Assembly: GCA_011390155.1 (NCBI GenBank)
Contig: JAABSW010000011.1
Coordinates: 1 to 64,000 of the forward strand
DNA: 64,000 nt
Source: Clostridiaceae bacterium
Lineage (GTDB): Bacteria > Bacillota > Clostridia > Peptostreptococcales > Tindalliaceae
Direction of reading: 5' to 3'
The notes beneath the pieces are model-generated. The model searched no databases and was not told the origin of the DNA. It saw only the letters and a list, made by a program, of their open reading frames with translations. The translations under genes were made by a program, and so were the position numbers. Positions 19,214-27,385 of the stretch are shown piece after piece. Every line of letters starts with the position of its first letter. Position 1 is the first letter of the stretch.

Positions 19214-20623
19214 ATGAAATTCTACAACACTCTCACGCGTCAGAAAGAAGAATTTGTTACTGTTGAACCGGGAAAGGTAAAATTGTATGCCTGTGGACCC
19301 ACCGTATACAATTATTTCCACATTGGGAATGCACGCACCTTTATCACCTTTGACGCTCTTAGAAATTACCTTCAGTACCGGGGCTATGAAGTGAATTTTG
19401 TGCAGAACTTCACAGATGTAGACGATAAAATCATCCAGCAGGCATTAAAAGAAAACCTGTCACCAAGGGAAGTCAGTGAAAAATACATTGACGCTTATTT
19501 TAAGGACGCAGAAAGCCTGGGCATTTTAAAAGCGGATGTGCACCCACGGGTAACTGAAACCATCACTGAGATTATTGAATTTGTACAGGCGCTTGTGGAC
19601 AAGGGGTTTGCCTATGAACTGAAAGGTGATGTGTACTTTGATGTGGAGGCATACCCAGACTATGGTAAACTCTCTAAACAAAGCTTGGAAGAACTAAAAT
19701 CAGGGGCGCGGATCGAAGTGAATGAAGCGAAAAAAAATCCCCTTGATTTTGCCCTCTGGAAAACGGCAAAACCTGGAGAGCCTTCCTGGGAAAGTCCCTG
19801 GGGAAAGGGTAGACCGGGATGGCACATAGAATGCTCTGCCATGGCAAAGAAATACCTTGGAGAAACCATTGATATTCATGGTGGCGGTGGAGACCTGGTT
19901 TTTCCCCATCATGAAAATGAAGTGGCTCAAAGCCAGGCACTGACAGGAAAACCTTTTGCAAGGTATTGGATCCATGTGGGTTACCTGAACGTGGACAACC
20001 GTAAAATGTCAAAATCCCTGAATAATTTTTTCACACCAAGGGAGATCGCAGAAGAATTTGACCTGGAAGTGGTGCGGGTGTTCATGCTCTCAGCTCATTA
20101 CCGAAACCCCATCAATTTTAGCCGTGAGGGAATGGAAGCATCGAAAAATGGCCTTGAAAGACTGTACAATGCCCTGGAAAACTGGCGCTATTATAGCGAT
20201 AAAAGCGGGCACACAACCCTGGAGGGTGACGAAGAAAGGCTCAGGGAAATTGAACACCATCGAACCAGGTTTGCTGAAGAGATGGATGATGATTTTAACA
20301 CAGCCAATGGAATGGCAGTGATCTTCGAACTGGTAAAAACGGTGAATGACATGATGACTCAAAAACCAGGAAAACTGGTGTTGGATACAGCCATTGAGAT
20401 ATTAGAGGAACTCTCAGGTGTGCTGGGTCTTTTGACAAAAAGAAAAGACCAGAAAAATTCCCTTAATACAGAAATTGAAGGATTAATTAGGGAAAGACAG
20501 GAAGCAAGAAAAGAAAAAAACTATGCACGTGCCGACCAAATTAGGGAAGAATTGACTGCCCAAGGCATTGTTTTGGAAGACACACCTGAGGGTGTAAAAT
20601 GGAAACAACTTGCTAAAAAGTAA
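19214..20623 (+). CDS. cysS: Cysteinyl-tRNA synthetase
   Basis: Class I synthetase for Cys. Zinc ligands are the Cys in [13 protein letters not shown] (HIGH box), the Cys in [10 protein letters not shown] and His/Glu in FPHHENE; KMSKS is in [11 protein letters not shown]. Length 469 is typical. AAAGGAG precedes the ATG. Expression should depend on tRNA-Cys charging through the T-box directly upstream. Confidence 0.97.
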   Translation: MKFYNTLTRQKEEFVTVEPGKVKLYACGPTVYNYFHIGNARTFITFDALRNYLQYRGYEVNFVQNFTDVDDKIIQQALKENLSPREVSEKYIDAYFKDAESLGILKADVHPRVTETITEIIEFVQALVDKGFAYELKGDVYFDVEAYPDYGKLSKQSLEELKSGARIEVNEAKKNPLDFALWKTAKPGEPSWESPWGKGRPGWHIECSAMAKKYLGETIDIHGGGGDLVFPHHENEVAQSQALTGKPFARYWIHVGYLNVDNRKMSKSLNNFFTPREIAEEFDLEVVRVFMLSAHYRNPINFSREGMEASKNGLERLYNALENWRYYSDKSGHTTLEGDEERLREIEHHRTRFAEEMDDDFNTANGMAVIFELVKTVNDMMTQKPGKLVLDTAIEILEELSGVLGLLTKRKDQKNSLNTEIEGLIRERQEARKEKNYARADQIREELTAQGIVLEDTPEGVKWKQLAKK

Positions 20624-20683
20624 AAGTTCCCCTATAATCCTGAATAGATAGATTGCCATAGAAAGGGGGTCTCTGTATCACGC

Positions 20684-21160
20684 ATGGAGATGAAAAAAAT
20701 GAATGAAGTGATGGCCAACATCAAAAAAACATCAGACATCAACACGCCACAGGTTGAGTCCATGGCACCGGTTGCTTTGGCCTATATGGGTGATGTGCTT
20801 TTTGAAATGTTTGTGAGAGATCACCTGTTGCAAAGACCACAAACAAATATCAACCAGATGCATCGAAAAGCGGTGACCTACGTCAATGCATCTTCTCAGG
20901 CATGGATGGTAAGACACCTGGCAACTTTTTTAACTGATGAAGAAAAGGATGCGGTTCGCCGGGGACGCAATGGAAAAACGGGCACTGTTCCCCGGAATGC
21001 AGACGTGACAGAGTACCGCTATGCCACGGGCTTTGAGGCTTTGTTGGGATGGCTGTACTACAAAAATGCAACCACCAGGCTTGTCCAGGTGATGGAAATG
21101 GCAGTAGAACTGCTGGAAAAAGAAAGAAAAGAGGAGAAGGCCACCCATGAAGCAATATGA
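20684..21160 (+). CDS. mrnC: Mini-ribonuclease III
   Basis: Mini-III lacks the dsRNA-binding domain and matures 23S rRNA termini. The RNase III-fold signature is seen in AYMGDVLFEMFVR (catalytic acidic residues) and the second acidic helix FEALLGWLYY. The 158 residues are a little long. The N-terminus is uncertain: AAAGGGGG is 15 bases before ATG 20684, whereas ATG 20699 has GGAG nine bases upstream. It follows cysS as in many Firmicutes. Confidence 0.92.
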   Translation: MEMKKMNEVMANIKKTSDINTPQVESMAPVALAYMGDVLFEMFVRDHLLQRPQTNINQMHRKAVTYVNASSQAWMVRHLATFLTDEEKDAVRRGRNGKTGTVPRNADVTEYRYATGFEALLGWLYYKNATTRLVQVMEMAVELLEKERKEEKATHEAI

Positions 21161-21539
21161 CAAGCGAATGCTGTTGTTGGTGATTTTCGCAGCCCTGTTG
21201 TTGTCTGCAAAATCCATCTGGATGGACCCGGTGAAACTTCATGAAAAAAATGAACGACTTTACAGCCAATACGCTGAGCTGGCAGCTCCCTTCAATGACG
21301 GAGAGGTACTTCCCCCAACAGGACTATACACCTATCGAACTGTGGACGTGGAGCGACGAAGCGATGAAGGAGAAACCATTATTGTACAGGTTGATCCAAC
21401 CACCAACCAGCTGACAGAAGTAACGCTTCAGGGAGAATACCAGGCAAAGGTGAGGGCTTATATCCTCTATGTGCTGCCTGTAAAAAACATAACCGTGGAA
21501 GGAGGATTGGCAGACAATGGAAACACTTCCCAGGATTGA
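21147..21539 (+). CDS. Hypothetical membrane-anchored protein
   Basis: A 130-residue protein not matched to a known family. A short basic N-terminus and a hydrophobic segment (about residues 8-21) suggest a signal anchor with the rest outside the membrane; there is no lipobox cysteine. The remainder is hydrophilic and strand-rich (TYRTVDVERR, IIVQVDP, EVTLQGEY). It overlaps mrnC by 14 bases and thyX by 23, and GAGAAGG is correctly spaced for its ATG, so it looks like a real gene translated as part of the operon. Confidence 0.65.
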   Translation: MKQYDKRMLLLVIFAALLLSAKSIWMDPVKLHEKNERLYSQYAELAAPFNDGEVLPPTGLYTYRTVDVERRSDEGETIIVQVDPTTNQLTEVTLQGEYQAKVRAYILYVLPVKNITVEGGLADNGNTSQD

Positions 21540-22287
21540 TTTGATTGCGCATACGCCCGACCCGGAAAAAGTGGTGGCTGCTGCAGCTCGCTTGTGCTAC
21601 TCTCATCACGGCGTCAGCACATTATTGGAAGAAATGAGCGATGATGAGGTGCAAAAACTGATCCGAATTCTTAATGACATGGGGCATCAATCCCCCATGG
21701 AACACGTCAGTTTTACCTTTGCCATAGAGGGCATTTCCAGAAGTCTTACCCACCAGCTGGTACGTCATCGGATAGCCAGTTATTCCCAAAAAAGCCAGCG
21801 TTATGTAAGGGAAGGCAGTTTTGACTTTGTGGTGCCAACGGCCATCAAGGAAGATGAAAAACTGAAAAATATTTTTCTGCAGGCCATGGAAGAACAACAA
21901 AAGGCCTATGATGTTTTGGCAGAGGGACTAAAGGAAAAACACTTGCAAACCCTGTTAAACCTGGGAACACCTGGGAAGAAAGCGGAAGCTTCGGCTGAAA
22001 AAATGGCCATCGAAGACGCAAGGTATGTGTTACCCAACGCATGCGAAACAAAAATTGTGGTGACAATGAACGTACGCACATTGCTTCACTTCTTCAAAGT
22101 ACGTTGCTGTAACCGAGCGCAATGGGAAATCCGGAACATGGCCATTGAAATGCTTGCCTTATGCAAAAAAACAGCACCCCGTCTGTTTCATTTTGCCGGT
22201 CCCGATTGTGTCTACGGGTCCTGTGGAGAAGGCATCATGAGTTGTGGAAAAATGAAGGAAGTAGAAGCCTATTTTAAAAATTTGTAA
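21517..22287 (+). CDS. thyX: Flavin-dependent thymidylate synthase
   Basis: Makes dTMP from dUMP with methylene-tetrahydrofolate and FAD/NADPH. The ThyX motif RHR (83-85) followed by the conserved Ser93 in VRHRIASYSQKSQRYV is intact. Length 256. GGAGG in the upstream gene serves as SD, and the 23-base overlap suggests coupling. Together with NrdJ this is the dNTP-supply part of the window. Confidence 0.95.
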   Translation: METLPRIDLIAHTPDPEKVVAAAARLCYSHHGVSTLLEEMSDDEVQKLIRILNDMGHQSPMEHVSFTFAIEGISRSLTHQLVRHRIASYSQKSQRYVREGSFDFVVPTAIKEDEKLKNIFLQAMEEQQKAYDVLAEGLKEKHLQTLLNLGTPGKKAEASAEKMAIEDARYVLPNACETKIVVTMNVRTLLHFFKVRCCNRAQWEIRNMAIEMLALCKKTAPRLFHFAGPDCVYGSCGEGIMSCGKMKEVEAYFKNL

Positions 22288-22307
22288 GGTTGAAGGGAAC
22301 GAAGCAA

Positions 22308-23042
22308 ATGGCAGACCAACTGGAAGGCCGTAACGCAGTGCTTGAAGCATTGAAGGAAGACCGAAGAATACTGGAAATACTAGTCTTGTCCACAGGGAAA
22401 GAACATGTTCTGCAGGAAATTCAGCAACTTGCCGAATCCAGAAAAATTTCTGTTAAGGCGGTTGATCGACGTAAATTGGACCAATTGTCAAAAACCAGTC
22501 ATCACCAGGGAGTAATTGCCCTTGTGCCAGAGTATGAATATGCTCAGTTGGATGATGTGGTTGGCAAAGGCAGACAGATGAAAGACCCCTTGCTTGTGAT
22601 CCTGGACGGCATTGAAGACCCGCATAACCTGGGCTCTGTACTTAGAAGTGCAGAGGTTTTTGGCGCCATTGGTGTTGTGATTCCCAAAAAAAGAGCAGTA
22701 GGAGTAACCCCAACAGTTGCCAAGGTTGCCAGTGGTGCTTTGGAGCACATGCCTGTGGTGCAGGTATCCAATTTGACAGAAACAATTAAAAGTTTAAAAA
22801 AAGAAGGTTACTGGGTTGCAGGTGGAGTCGGGGAGAGCAACACCAGAGTCATGGAACAGTCCATGACAGGTCCCATGGTGTTGGTCATCGGCAGTGAAGG
22901 CAAGGGCATTTCCAGACTGGTAAGGGAACAATGCGATTACTTGGTGCAGATTCCCATGGCGGGTCAAACGGGTTCTTTAAATGCATCCGTCGCCACTGGG
23001 ATACTCTTGTATGAAATCTACCGACAACGTTTAGTAAAGTGA
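22308..23042 (+). CDS. rlmB: 23S rRNA 2'-O-ribose methyltransferase, TrmH/SpoU family
   Basis: SPOUT methyltransferase of the RlmB/TrmH type, expected to methylate a 23S rRNA guanosine ribose. The N-terminal substrate-binding domain (about 1-75) is followed by the knotted catalytic domain with motifs ILDGIEDPHNLGS, VIGSEGKG and SLNASVATGIL. ATG 22308 gives MADQLEGRNAV, the typical start, with GAAGGG upstream; an in-frame TTG at 22290 lacks an SD. 244 residues. The exact target base is inferred. Confidence 0.9.
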   Translation: MADQLEGRNAVLEALKEDRRILEILVLSTGKEHVLQEIQQLAESRKISVKAVDRRKLDQLSKTSHHQGVIALVPEYEYAQLDDVVGKGRQMKDPLLVILDGIEDPHNLGSVLRSAEVFGAIGVVIPKKRAVGVTPTVAKVASGALEHMPVVQVSNLTETIKSLKKEGYWVAGGVGESNTRVMEQSMTGPMVLVIGSEGKGISRLVREQCDYLVQIPMAGQTGSLNASVATGILLYEIYRQRLVK

Positions 23043-23059
23043 AGAACGGAGGATCCTGG

Positions 23060-23566
23060 TTGAAGGACATCATGATACTTGACGGCTATAACGTGACGAA
23101 TGCGCTGCCTGAATTGAAAGAACTGGCCCGCGCAGATTTTGGGGCAGCCAGGGACGGGCTCATCGAAATCATGTCAGAATACCGTACTTTTCGGGGGATT
23201 GACATCCTGATAGTCTTTGATGCACATATGTCTGCCAAGGGAAGAGAGCACCAGGAAAAAGTCAAAGGTGTCGAAGTGGTGTTTACAAAAGAAAAAATGA
23301 CTGCCGACAGCTATATCGAAAAAAAAATCAGTGTGCTGGCTGAAAAAAGAAAAGTGATTGTCGTTACAAATGACTGGACGGAGCAACTGATGGTGTTGGG
23401 AAGCGGAGCTGTGCGTGTCAGCGTGAGAGAGCTCCAACTGGATTTAACAGAAGCTCGAAGTAGAATATCGGAAACTACCTACAAACTTAACCGGGAAAAA
23501 GACTTTTTATCCAACCGCATTGATAAAGAAACACTTAAAAAGCTGGAAGAATTTCGCAGGAAATAA
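23060..23566 (+). CDS. YacP-type NYN domain ribonuclease (Rae1-like)
   Basis: A 168-residue NYN/PIN-like nuclease; the B. subtilis relative Rae1 cleaves mRNA on the ribosome. Acidic active-site positions appear in ILDGYNV, IVFDAH and VTND. TTG 23060 is chosen because CGGAGG lies seven bases upstream and the protein then begins LKDIMILDGYN; a GTG at 23039 overlapping the rlmB stop would precede that SD. The 3' end abuts a structured repeat. Confidence 0.88.
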   Translation: MKDIMILDGYNVTNALPELKELARADFGAARDGLIEIMSEYRTFRGIDILIVFDAHMSAKGREHQEKVKGVEVVFTKEKMTADSYIEKKISVLAEKRKVIVVTNDWTEQLMVLGSGAVRVSVRELQLDLTEARSRISETTYKLNREKDFLSNRIDKETLKKLEEFRRK

Positions 23567-23691
23567 CAGAATTCGCAGCTCTGGTGGAGTTGTAACTTCA
23601 TTAAAAGTTAGAATGCGTTATCCATAAGCAGATGACCCAAATATACCATTTGGTGCCAGATGCTTAGTTTGTTCACCCGGGGATAAATTGA
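23563..23691 (+). repeat. Structured repeat element, copy 1
   Basis: About 130 bases starting at the yacP stop codon, homologous to the reverse complement of 63798-63991. The core 23579-23677 is close to 85-90 percent identical by eye. Visible RNA-like helices: TGGTGGAGTT pairing with AACTTCATTA, TAAGCA (23625-23630) with TGCTTA (23661-23666), and hairpin CCAAAT (23637-23642) with ATTTGG (23648-23653). Compared with copy 2 it lacks an internal stretch of about 65 bases containing the long hairpin. It could be a non-coding RNA, a small mobile element, or the end of a TnpB-type transposon; it cannot be assigned from sequence alone. Confidence 0.75.
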
Positions 23692-23708
23692 TGGAATCCC
23701 GGAATTGG

Positions 23709-23738
23709 TTGACGAATCAAGATTCCATGCGATATAAT
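23709..23738 (+). promoter_or_regulatory. Promoter of sigH
   Basis: TTGACG (23709-23714), 18-base spacer, TATAAT (23733-23738). It is embedded in an inverted repeat: ATGGAATC (23691-23698) and GATTCCAT (23721-23728), the right arm lying in the spacer. Confidence 0.75.
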
Positions 23739-23783
23739 AGCCATAGTTTCACTAAAGCAAATTAATTCCGTCGGGGTGATGTG

Positions 23784-24437
23784 ATGGGTGTCGAATCAAA
23801 CAACACACCATGCACCAAAGCAATAAAGCACCAACCCTCAGATGAGCAGTTGGTTGGTGCGGCGAAGGACGGCGACCTAAAAGCCATTGAGCTTCTTATG
23901 AACCGGTACAAAAATTTTGTGCGGGCAAAAGCCCGATCATACTACCTGATTGGTGCCGACCGTGAAGACATTATCCAGGAAGGAATGATTGGTCTCTTTA
24001 AAGCTGTGCGGGATTACCGTGACGAACGTCCTTCCTCTTTTAAGGCATTTGCAGAATTATGCATCACACGGCAGATGATCACAGCCATTAAAACAGCCAC
24101 ACGGCAAAAACATATACCCCTTAATTCTTACATATCGCTAAACAAACCCATGTACGACGAAGAATCAGAACGAACACTGCTGGACGTTATTGCCGGAGAA
24201 AAGCTCACCAACCCTGAAGACCTGATGATTTGCCGGGAAGAGATTGGTAGTATTGAAAACAGAATGGGAGACATCCTCAGTGATCTGGAGCTAAAAGTGC
24301 TGACCCTTTACGTGAATGGCCGTTCATATCAGGAAATTGCCACCGAGATGGATAGACACGTAAAGTCAATAGACAATGCATTACAAAGGGTCAAAAGGAA
24401 ATTGGAAAGATACCTGGAAGCCAGAAAAGCCTATTAA
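23784..24437 (+). CDS. sigH: RNA polymerase sporulation sigma factor SigH
   Basis: Sigma-70-type factor for early sporulation and stationary phase. Region 2 is recognisable (SDEQLVGAAKDGD, REDIIQEGMIGLFKAVRDY, and FAELCITRQMITAIKTATR for -10 recognition), and region 4 has LSDLELKVLTLYVNGRSYQEIA. ATG 23784 is preferred over the adjacent GTG 23781, with GGGGTGAT upstream. 217 residues. It is followed by tuf copy 1 after 29 bases without an obvious promoter between them. Confidence 0.95.
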   Translation: MGVESNNTPCTKAIKHQPSDEQLVGAAKDGDLKAIELLMNRYKNFVRAKARSYYLIGADREDIIQEGMIGLFKAVRDYRDERPSSFKAFAELCITRQMITAIKTATRQKHIPLNSYISLNKPMYDEESERTLLDVIAGEKLTNPEDLMICREEIGSIENRMGDILSDLELKVLTLYVNGRSYQEIATEMDRHVKSIDNALQRVKRKLERYLEARKAY

Positions 24438-24466
24438 ATCAGGCATAAAAAAAGGGAGGAAAGAAA

Positions 24467-25660
24467 ATGGGAAAAGCAAAATTTGAAAGAACGAAACCGC
24501 ACGTAAACATAGGAACAATAGGTCACGTAGACCATGGTAAAACCACATTAACAGCCGCCATCACCATCGTGTTGAACAAGCGCTTTGGTACAGGAGCAGC
24601 CGTGGCCTTTGACCAGATTGACAAAGCACCGGAAGAAAGAGAAAGAGGTATCACCATCTCAACAGCCCACGTTGAGTACGAAACACCCAACCGCCACTAC
24701 GCCCATGTAGACTGCCCCGGCCATGCCGACTATGTCAAGAACATGATCACCGGTGCAGCGCAAATGGACGGAGCAATCCTGGTGGTATCAGCAGCAGACG
24801 GCCCAATGCCCCAAACAAGAGAGCACATCCTGTTATCAAGACAAGTAGGCGTACCATACATCGTTGTGTTCATGAACAAATGTGACATGGTGGACGACGA
24901 AGAACTGCTTGAACTGGTAGAAATGGAAATTCGGGAATTGCTGGACATTTACGAATTTCCAGGCGACGACACACCCATCTTCAAAGGCAGTGCACTGAAA
25001 GCACTGGAAGACCAAGAAGGCGAATGGGCAGACCATATCGTTAACATGTTTGAAGTCATCGACGAATACATCCCAGAACCAGAAAGAGAAGTAGACAAAC
25101 CATTCCTGATGCCAGTGGAAGACGTGTTCTCCATCACCGGCCGAGGCACAGTCGCCACCGGCAGAGTAGAGCGAGGCACCGTTAAAGTACAGGAAGAAGT
25201 ACAGTTAGTAGGCCTTTCAGAAGAGCCTCGGAAACTCATCGTCACCGGCGTGGAAATGTTCCGCAAGCTCCTTGATTTCGCCCAGGCAGGCGACAACATT
25301 TGTCTCTTGCTTCGAGGCATTCAGCGAAACGAAATCGAACGAGGACAAGTTATTGCCAAACCCGGCAGTATCCATCCACACACCAAGTTTAAAGCAGAAG
25401 TATACGTACTGAAAAAAGAAGAAGGCGGCCGACACACACCCTTCTTTGATGGCTACCGACCCCAGTTCTACTTCAGAACAACGGACGTAACCGGCAGCAT
25501 CAAATTACCAGACGGCGTAGAAATGGTTATGCCTGGCGATAACATTACCATGGACATTGAACTGATCAGCCCCATCGCGGTAGAGGAAGGCCTTCGCTTT
25601 GCCATTCGTGAAGGTGGTCGAACAGTAGGCGCCGGCGTTGTTGCCAGCATCACTGAGTAA
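24467..25660 (+). CDS. tuf: Elongation factor Tu, copy 1 (Gly279Cys variant)
   Basis: Delivers aminoacyl-tRNA to the ribosome. P-loop GHVDHGKT (19-26), DCPGH and NKCD are intact; 397 residues. At the DNA level it differs from the second tuf (40581-41774) at only five positions, four silent and one changing codon 279 from GGT to TGT (25301-25303). That Gly in domain 2 is highly conserved. Codon use (many C-ending codons) is unlike its neighbours, as expected for very high expression. The ribosome-binding region GGGAGGAAAGAAA is identical in both copies. Confidence 0.97.
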   Translation: MGKAKFERTKPHVNIGTIGHVDHGKTTLTAAITIVLNKRFGTGAAVAFDQIDKAPEERERGITISTAHVEYETPNRHYAHVDCPGHADYVKNMITGAAQMDGAILVVSAADGPMPQTREHILLSRQVGVPYIVVFMNKCDMVDDEELLELVEMEIRELLDIYEFPGDDTPIFKGSALKALEDQEGEWADHIVNMFEVIDEYIPEPEREVDKPFLMPVEDVFSITGRGTVATGRVERGTVKVQEEVQLVGLSEEPRKLIVTGVEMFRKLLDFAQAGDNICLLLRGIQRNEIERGQVIAKPGSIHPHTKFKAEVYVLKKEEGGRHTPFFDGYRPQFYFRTTDVTGSIKLPDGVEMVMPGDNITMDIELISPIAVEEGLRFAIREGGRTVGAGVVASITE

Positions 25661-25686
25661 TAAAATGACCGGGTAAACTTTACTAA

Positions 25687-25714
25687 AAAGGACCAGGTGA
25701 ATGCCTGGTCCTTT
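25687..25714 (+). terminator. Terminator-like hairpin after tuf copy 1
   Basis: AAAGGACCAGG pairs with CCTGGTCCTTT around a six-base loop. The T-run is only TTT, so termination may be partial. Nearly the same hairpin follows tuf copy 2. Confidence 0.7.
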
Positions 25715-25749
25715 AACTGCCAAATTTATCTTTGGCATCTGATTTTTTC

Positions 25750-25778
25750 TTGACATGACATGGGATGTATGGTATATT
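25750..25778 (+). promoter_or_regulatory. Promoter of rpmG-secE-nusG
   Basis: Consensus TTGACA (25750-25755), 17-base spacer, TATATT (25773-25778). Leader of about 80 nt. Confidence 0.8.
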
Positions 25779-25866
25779 CAACCAGTTAAAGAGTTATTAT
25801 GCCCATCTAGGCTGGTAATATCACAGCAAACAGGCCTTGTGAAAGCCTGACAGGGAGGTGTGAAGG

Positions 25867-26016
25867 ATGAGGGTTAAAGTTACATTGGCGTGTACTGAAT
25901 GCAAAAGACGTAATTACCACACAACCAAGAATAAGAAAAATGATCCGGACCGCATTGAATTGCGTAAATACTGCAAGTTTGACAGGGCACATACATTGCA
26001 CCGGGAAACCAAGTAA
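25867..26016 (+). CDS. rpmG: 50S ribosomal protein L33 (bL33)
   Basis: A 49-residue protein of the large subunit. It begins [17 protein letters not shown] and ends HTLHRETK, as in the family. Zinc-ribbon ligands Cys9, Cys12 and Cys36 are present, but the fourth position is Asp39 rather than Cys. GGGAGGTG is upstream of the ATG. It is the first gene of the rpmG-secE-nusG unit. Confidence 0.95.
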   Translation: MRVKVTLACTECKRRNYHTTKNKKNDPDRIELRKYCKFDRAHTLHRETK

Positions 26017-26050
26017 AGAAGAGATTTTGAAAAAAAGGATGTGAAGCACC

Positions 26051-26266
26051 GTGGCAAATCAACCCGCAGTGGCTCCAACAAAGTCCAAATCAATGGGCAA
26101 ATATATCAGAAGTTCACGGGCAGAGTTAAAAAAGGTGCATTGGCCAACCCGTGATGAGCTGAAAAACCATACAGCCGTGGTTGTTGTTGTATGCGCAATG
26201 GCGACAGCTGCATTATGGGCGATGGACACCGTTTTTGGCTTTGGTTTAAATCTGGTGATTCGTTAG
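26051..26266 (+). CDS. secE: Preprotein translocase subunit SecE
   Basis: Single-helix clamp of the SecYEG channel. 71 residues with the amphipathic segment AELKKVHWPTRDEL before one membrane helix (about 42-60, rich in Val/Ala). GTG start. Its place between rpmG and nusG is conserved; the partner SecY is at 51365. Confidence 0.95.
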   Translation: MANQPAVAPTKSKSMGKYIRSSRAELKKVHWPTRDELKNHTAVVVVVCAMATAALWAMDTVFGFGLNLVIR

Positions 26267-26330
26267 ATGACCGACTTTTCCAGGCTAAAAGGGGGGAAGA
26301 GGGTATTGTAGCAAACGATATCCAGCAAAA

Positions 26331-26849
26331 ATGTCAGAAGATGCAAAATGGTATGTGGTCCATACCTATTCGGGCCATGAAAACAAGGTGAAAGTTAATA
26401 TTGAAAAAATGGTGGAGAACCGTGGCATGGAAGACCTCATTGCCGAAGTCAATGTTCCCATGGAAGAAAAAATCGAAATAAAAAACGGGAAAAAACGAAT
26501 CAAAGAGTCAAAACTTTTTCCGGGCTATGTGATTGTGAAAATGATTATGACAGATGAATCCTGGTACCTGGTTCGTAACACCCGTGGCGTTACGGGCTTC
26601 GTTGGCCCCAGTTCAAAACCGGTGCCTTTAACCGAAGAAGAAGTACGCAGCATGGGCGTTGAAATCATTCGTCAAGACATCGACTTCAAAGTTGGTGATT
26701 CAGTTCGGGTGATCAGCGGACCCTTTGAAAGCTTTATTGGCAGCATAGAAAAAATTAACATGGATAAACAAACCTTCAAAGTATTAATTTCCATGTTCGG
26801 ACGGGAAACCCCTGTGGAACTGGAGTTTCATCAGGTAGAGGCCTTATAA
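26331..26849 (+). CDS. nusG: Transcription elongation/termination factor NusG
   Basis: NusG binds the RNA polymerase clamp and affects pausing and coupling. NGN domain first (WYVVHTYSGHENKV), then a C-terminal KOW domain (GDSVRVISGPFESFIG). 172 residues. ATG 26331 is the only in-frame start nearby, and no SD stands at the usual distance; the nearest purine-rich run (GGGGGGAAGAGGG) ends 27 bases upstream. Confidence 0.96.
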   Translation: MSEDAKWYVVHTYSGHENKVKVNIEKMVENRGMEDLIAEVNVPMEEKIEIKNGKKRIKESKLFPGYVIVKMIMTDESWYLVRNTRGVTGFVGPSSKPVPLTEEEVRSMGVEIIRQDIDFKVGDSVRVISGPFESFIGSIEKINMDKQTFKVLISMFGRETPVELEFHQVEAL

Positions 26850-26910
26850 TCCGGCGATAAGAGGCAGCTGTGATGAAAAGTTTGTTTAACAAGTGAAGGA
26901 GGTGGAAAAG

Positions 26911-27336
26911 ATGGCAAAGAAGGTAGTAGGACAGATAAAGCTTCAAATACCTGCAGCTAAAGCTACACCGGCACCACCAGTTGGTCCGGCACTGGGTCAG
27001 CATGGTGTTAATATCATGGGATTCTGTAAGGAGTTTAATGCTAAAACAGCTGAGCAGGCTGGTTTGATCATTCCTGTTATCATAACAGTATATCAGGACC
27101 GTTCATATACCTTTATAACAAAGACACCACCAGCTGCAGTTCTCATCAAAAAAGCAGTGGGACTGGACAAAGCATCAGGCGAGCCTAACAAGAACAAAGT
27201 TGGAAAAATTAAAAAGGCACAGATTAAGGAAATTGCTGAACTTAAAATGCCTGATTTAAATGCAGCCAATGTTGATAGTGCAATGAACATGATTGCAGGA
27301 ACCGCCCGCAGCATGGGCATTGAAGTGGAAGAATAG
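26911..27336 (+). CDS. rplK: 50S ribosomal protein L11 (uL11)
   Basis: Forms the GTPase-associated centre with 23S rRNA. 141 residues, beginning [15 protein letters not shown], with [17 protein letters not shown], the thiopeptide-site proline helix. ATG 26911 follows AAGGAGGTG; an in-frame GTG at 26893 lies before that SD and is rejected. First gene of rplK-rplA. Confidence 0.97.
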   Translation: MAKKVVGQIKLQIPAAKATPAPPVGPALGQHGVNIMGFCKEFNAKTAEQAGLIIPVIITVYQDRSYTFITKTPPAAVLIKKAVGLDKASGEPNKNKVGKIKKAQIKEIAELKMPDLNAANVDSAMNMIAGTARSMGIEVEE

Positions 27337-27385
27337 TGAATAGGTGGGAGGCCAAAAGCCGAATGTACCACAAGGAGGGTAAACA

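Noticed and set aside
24730-24948. Antisense reading frames inside both tuf genes (Ser-rich)
   Set aside because: They appear in both copies only because the genes are near identical; the composition reflects the codon bias of EF-Tu.
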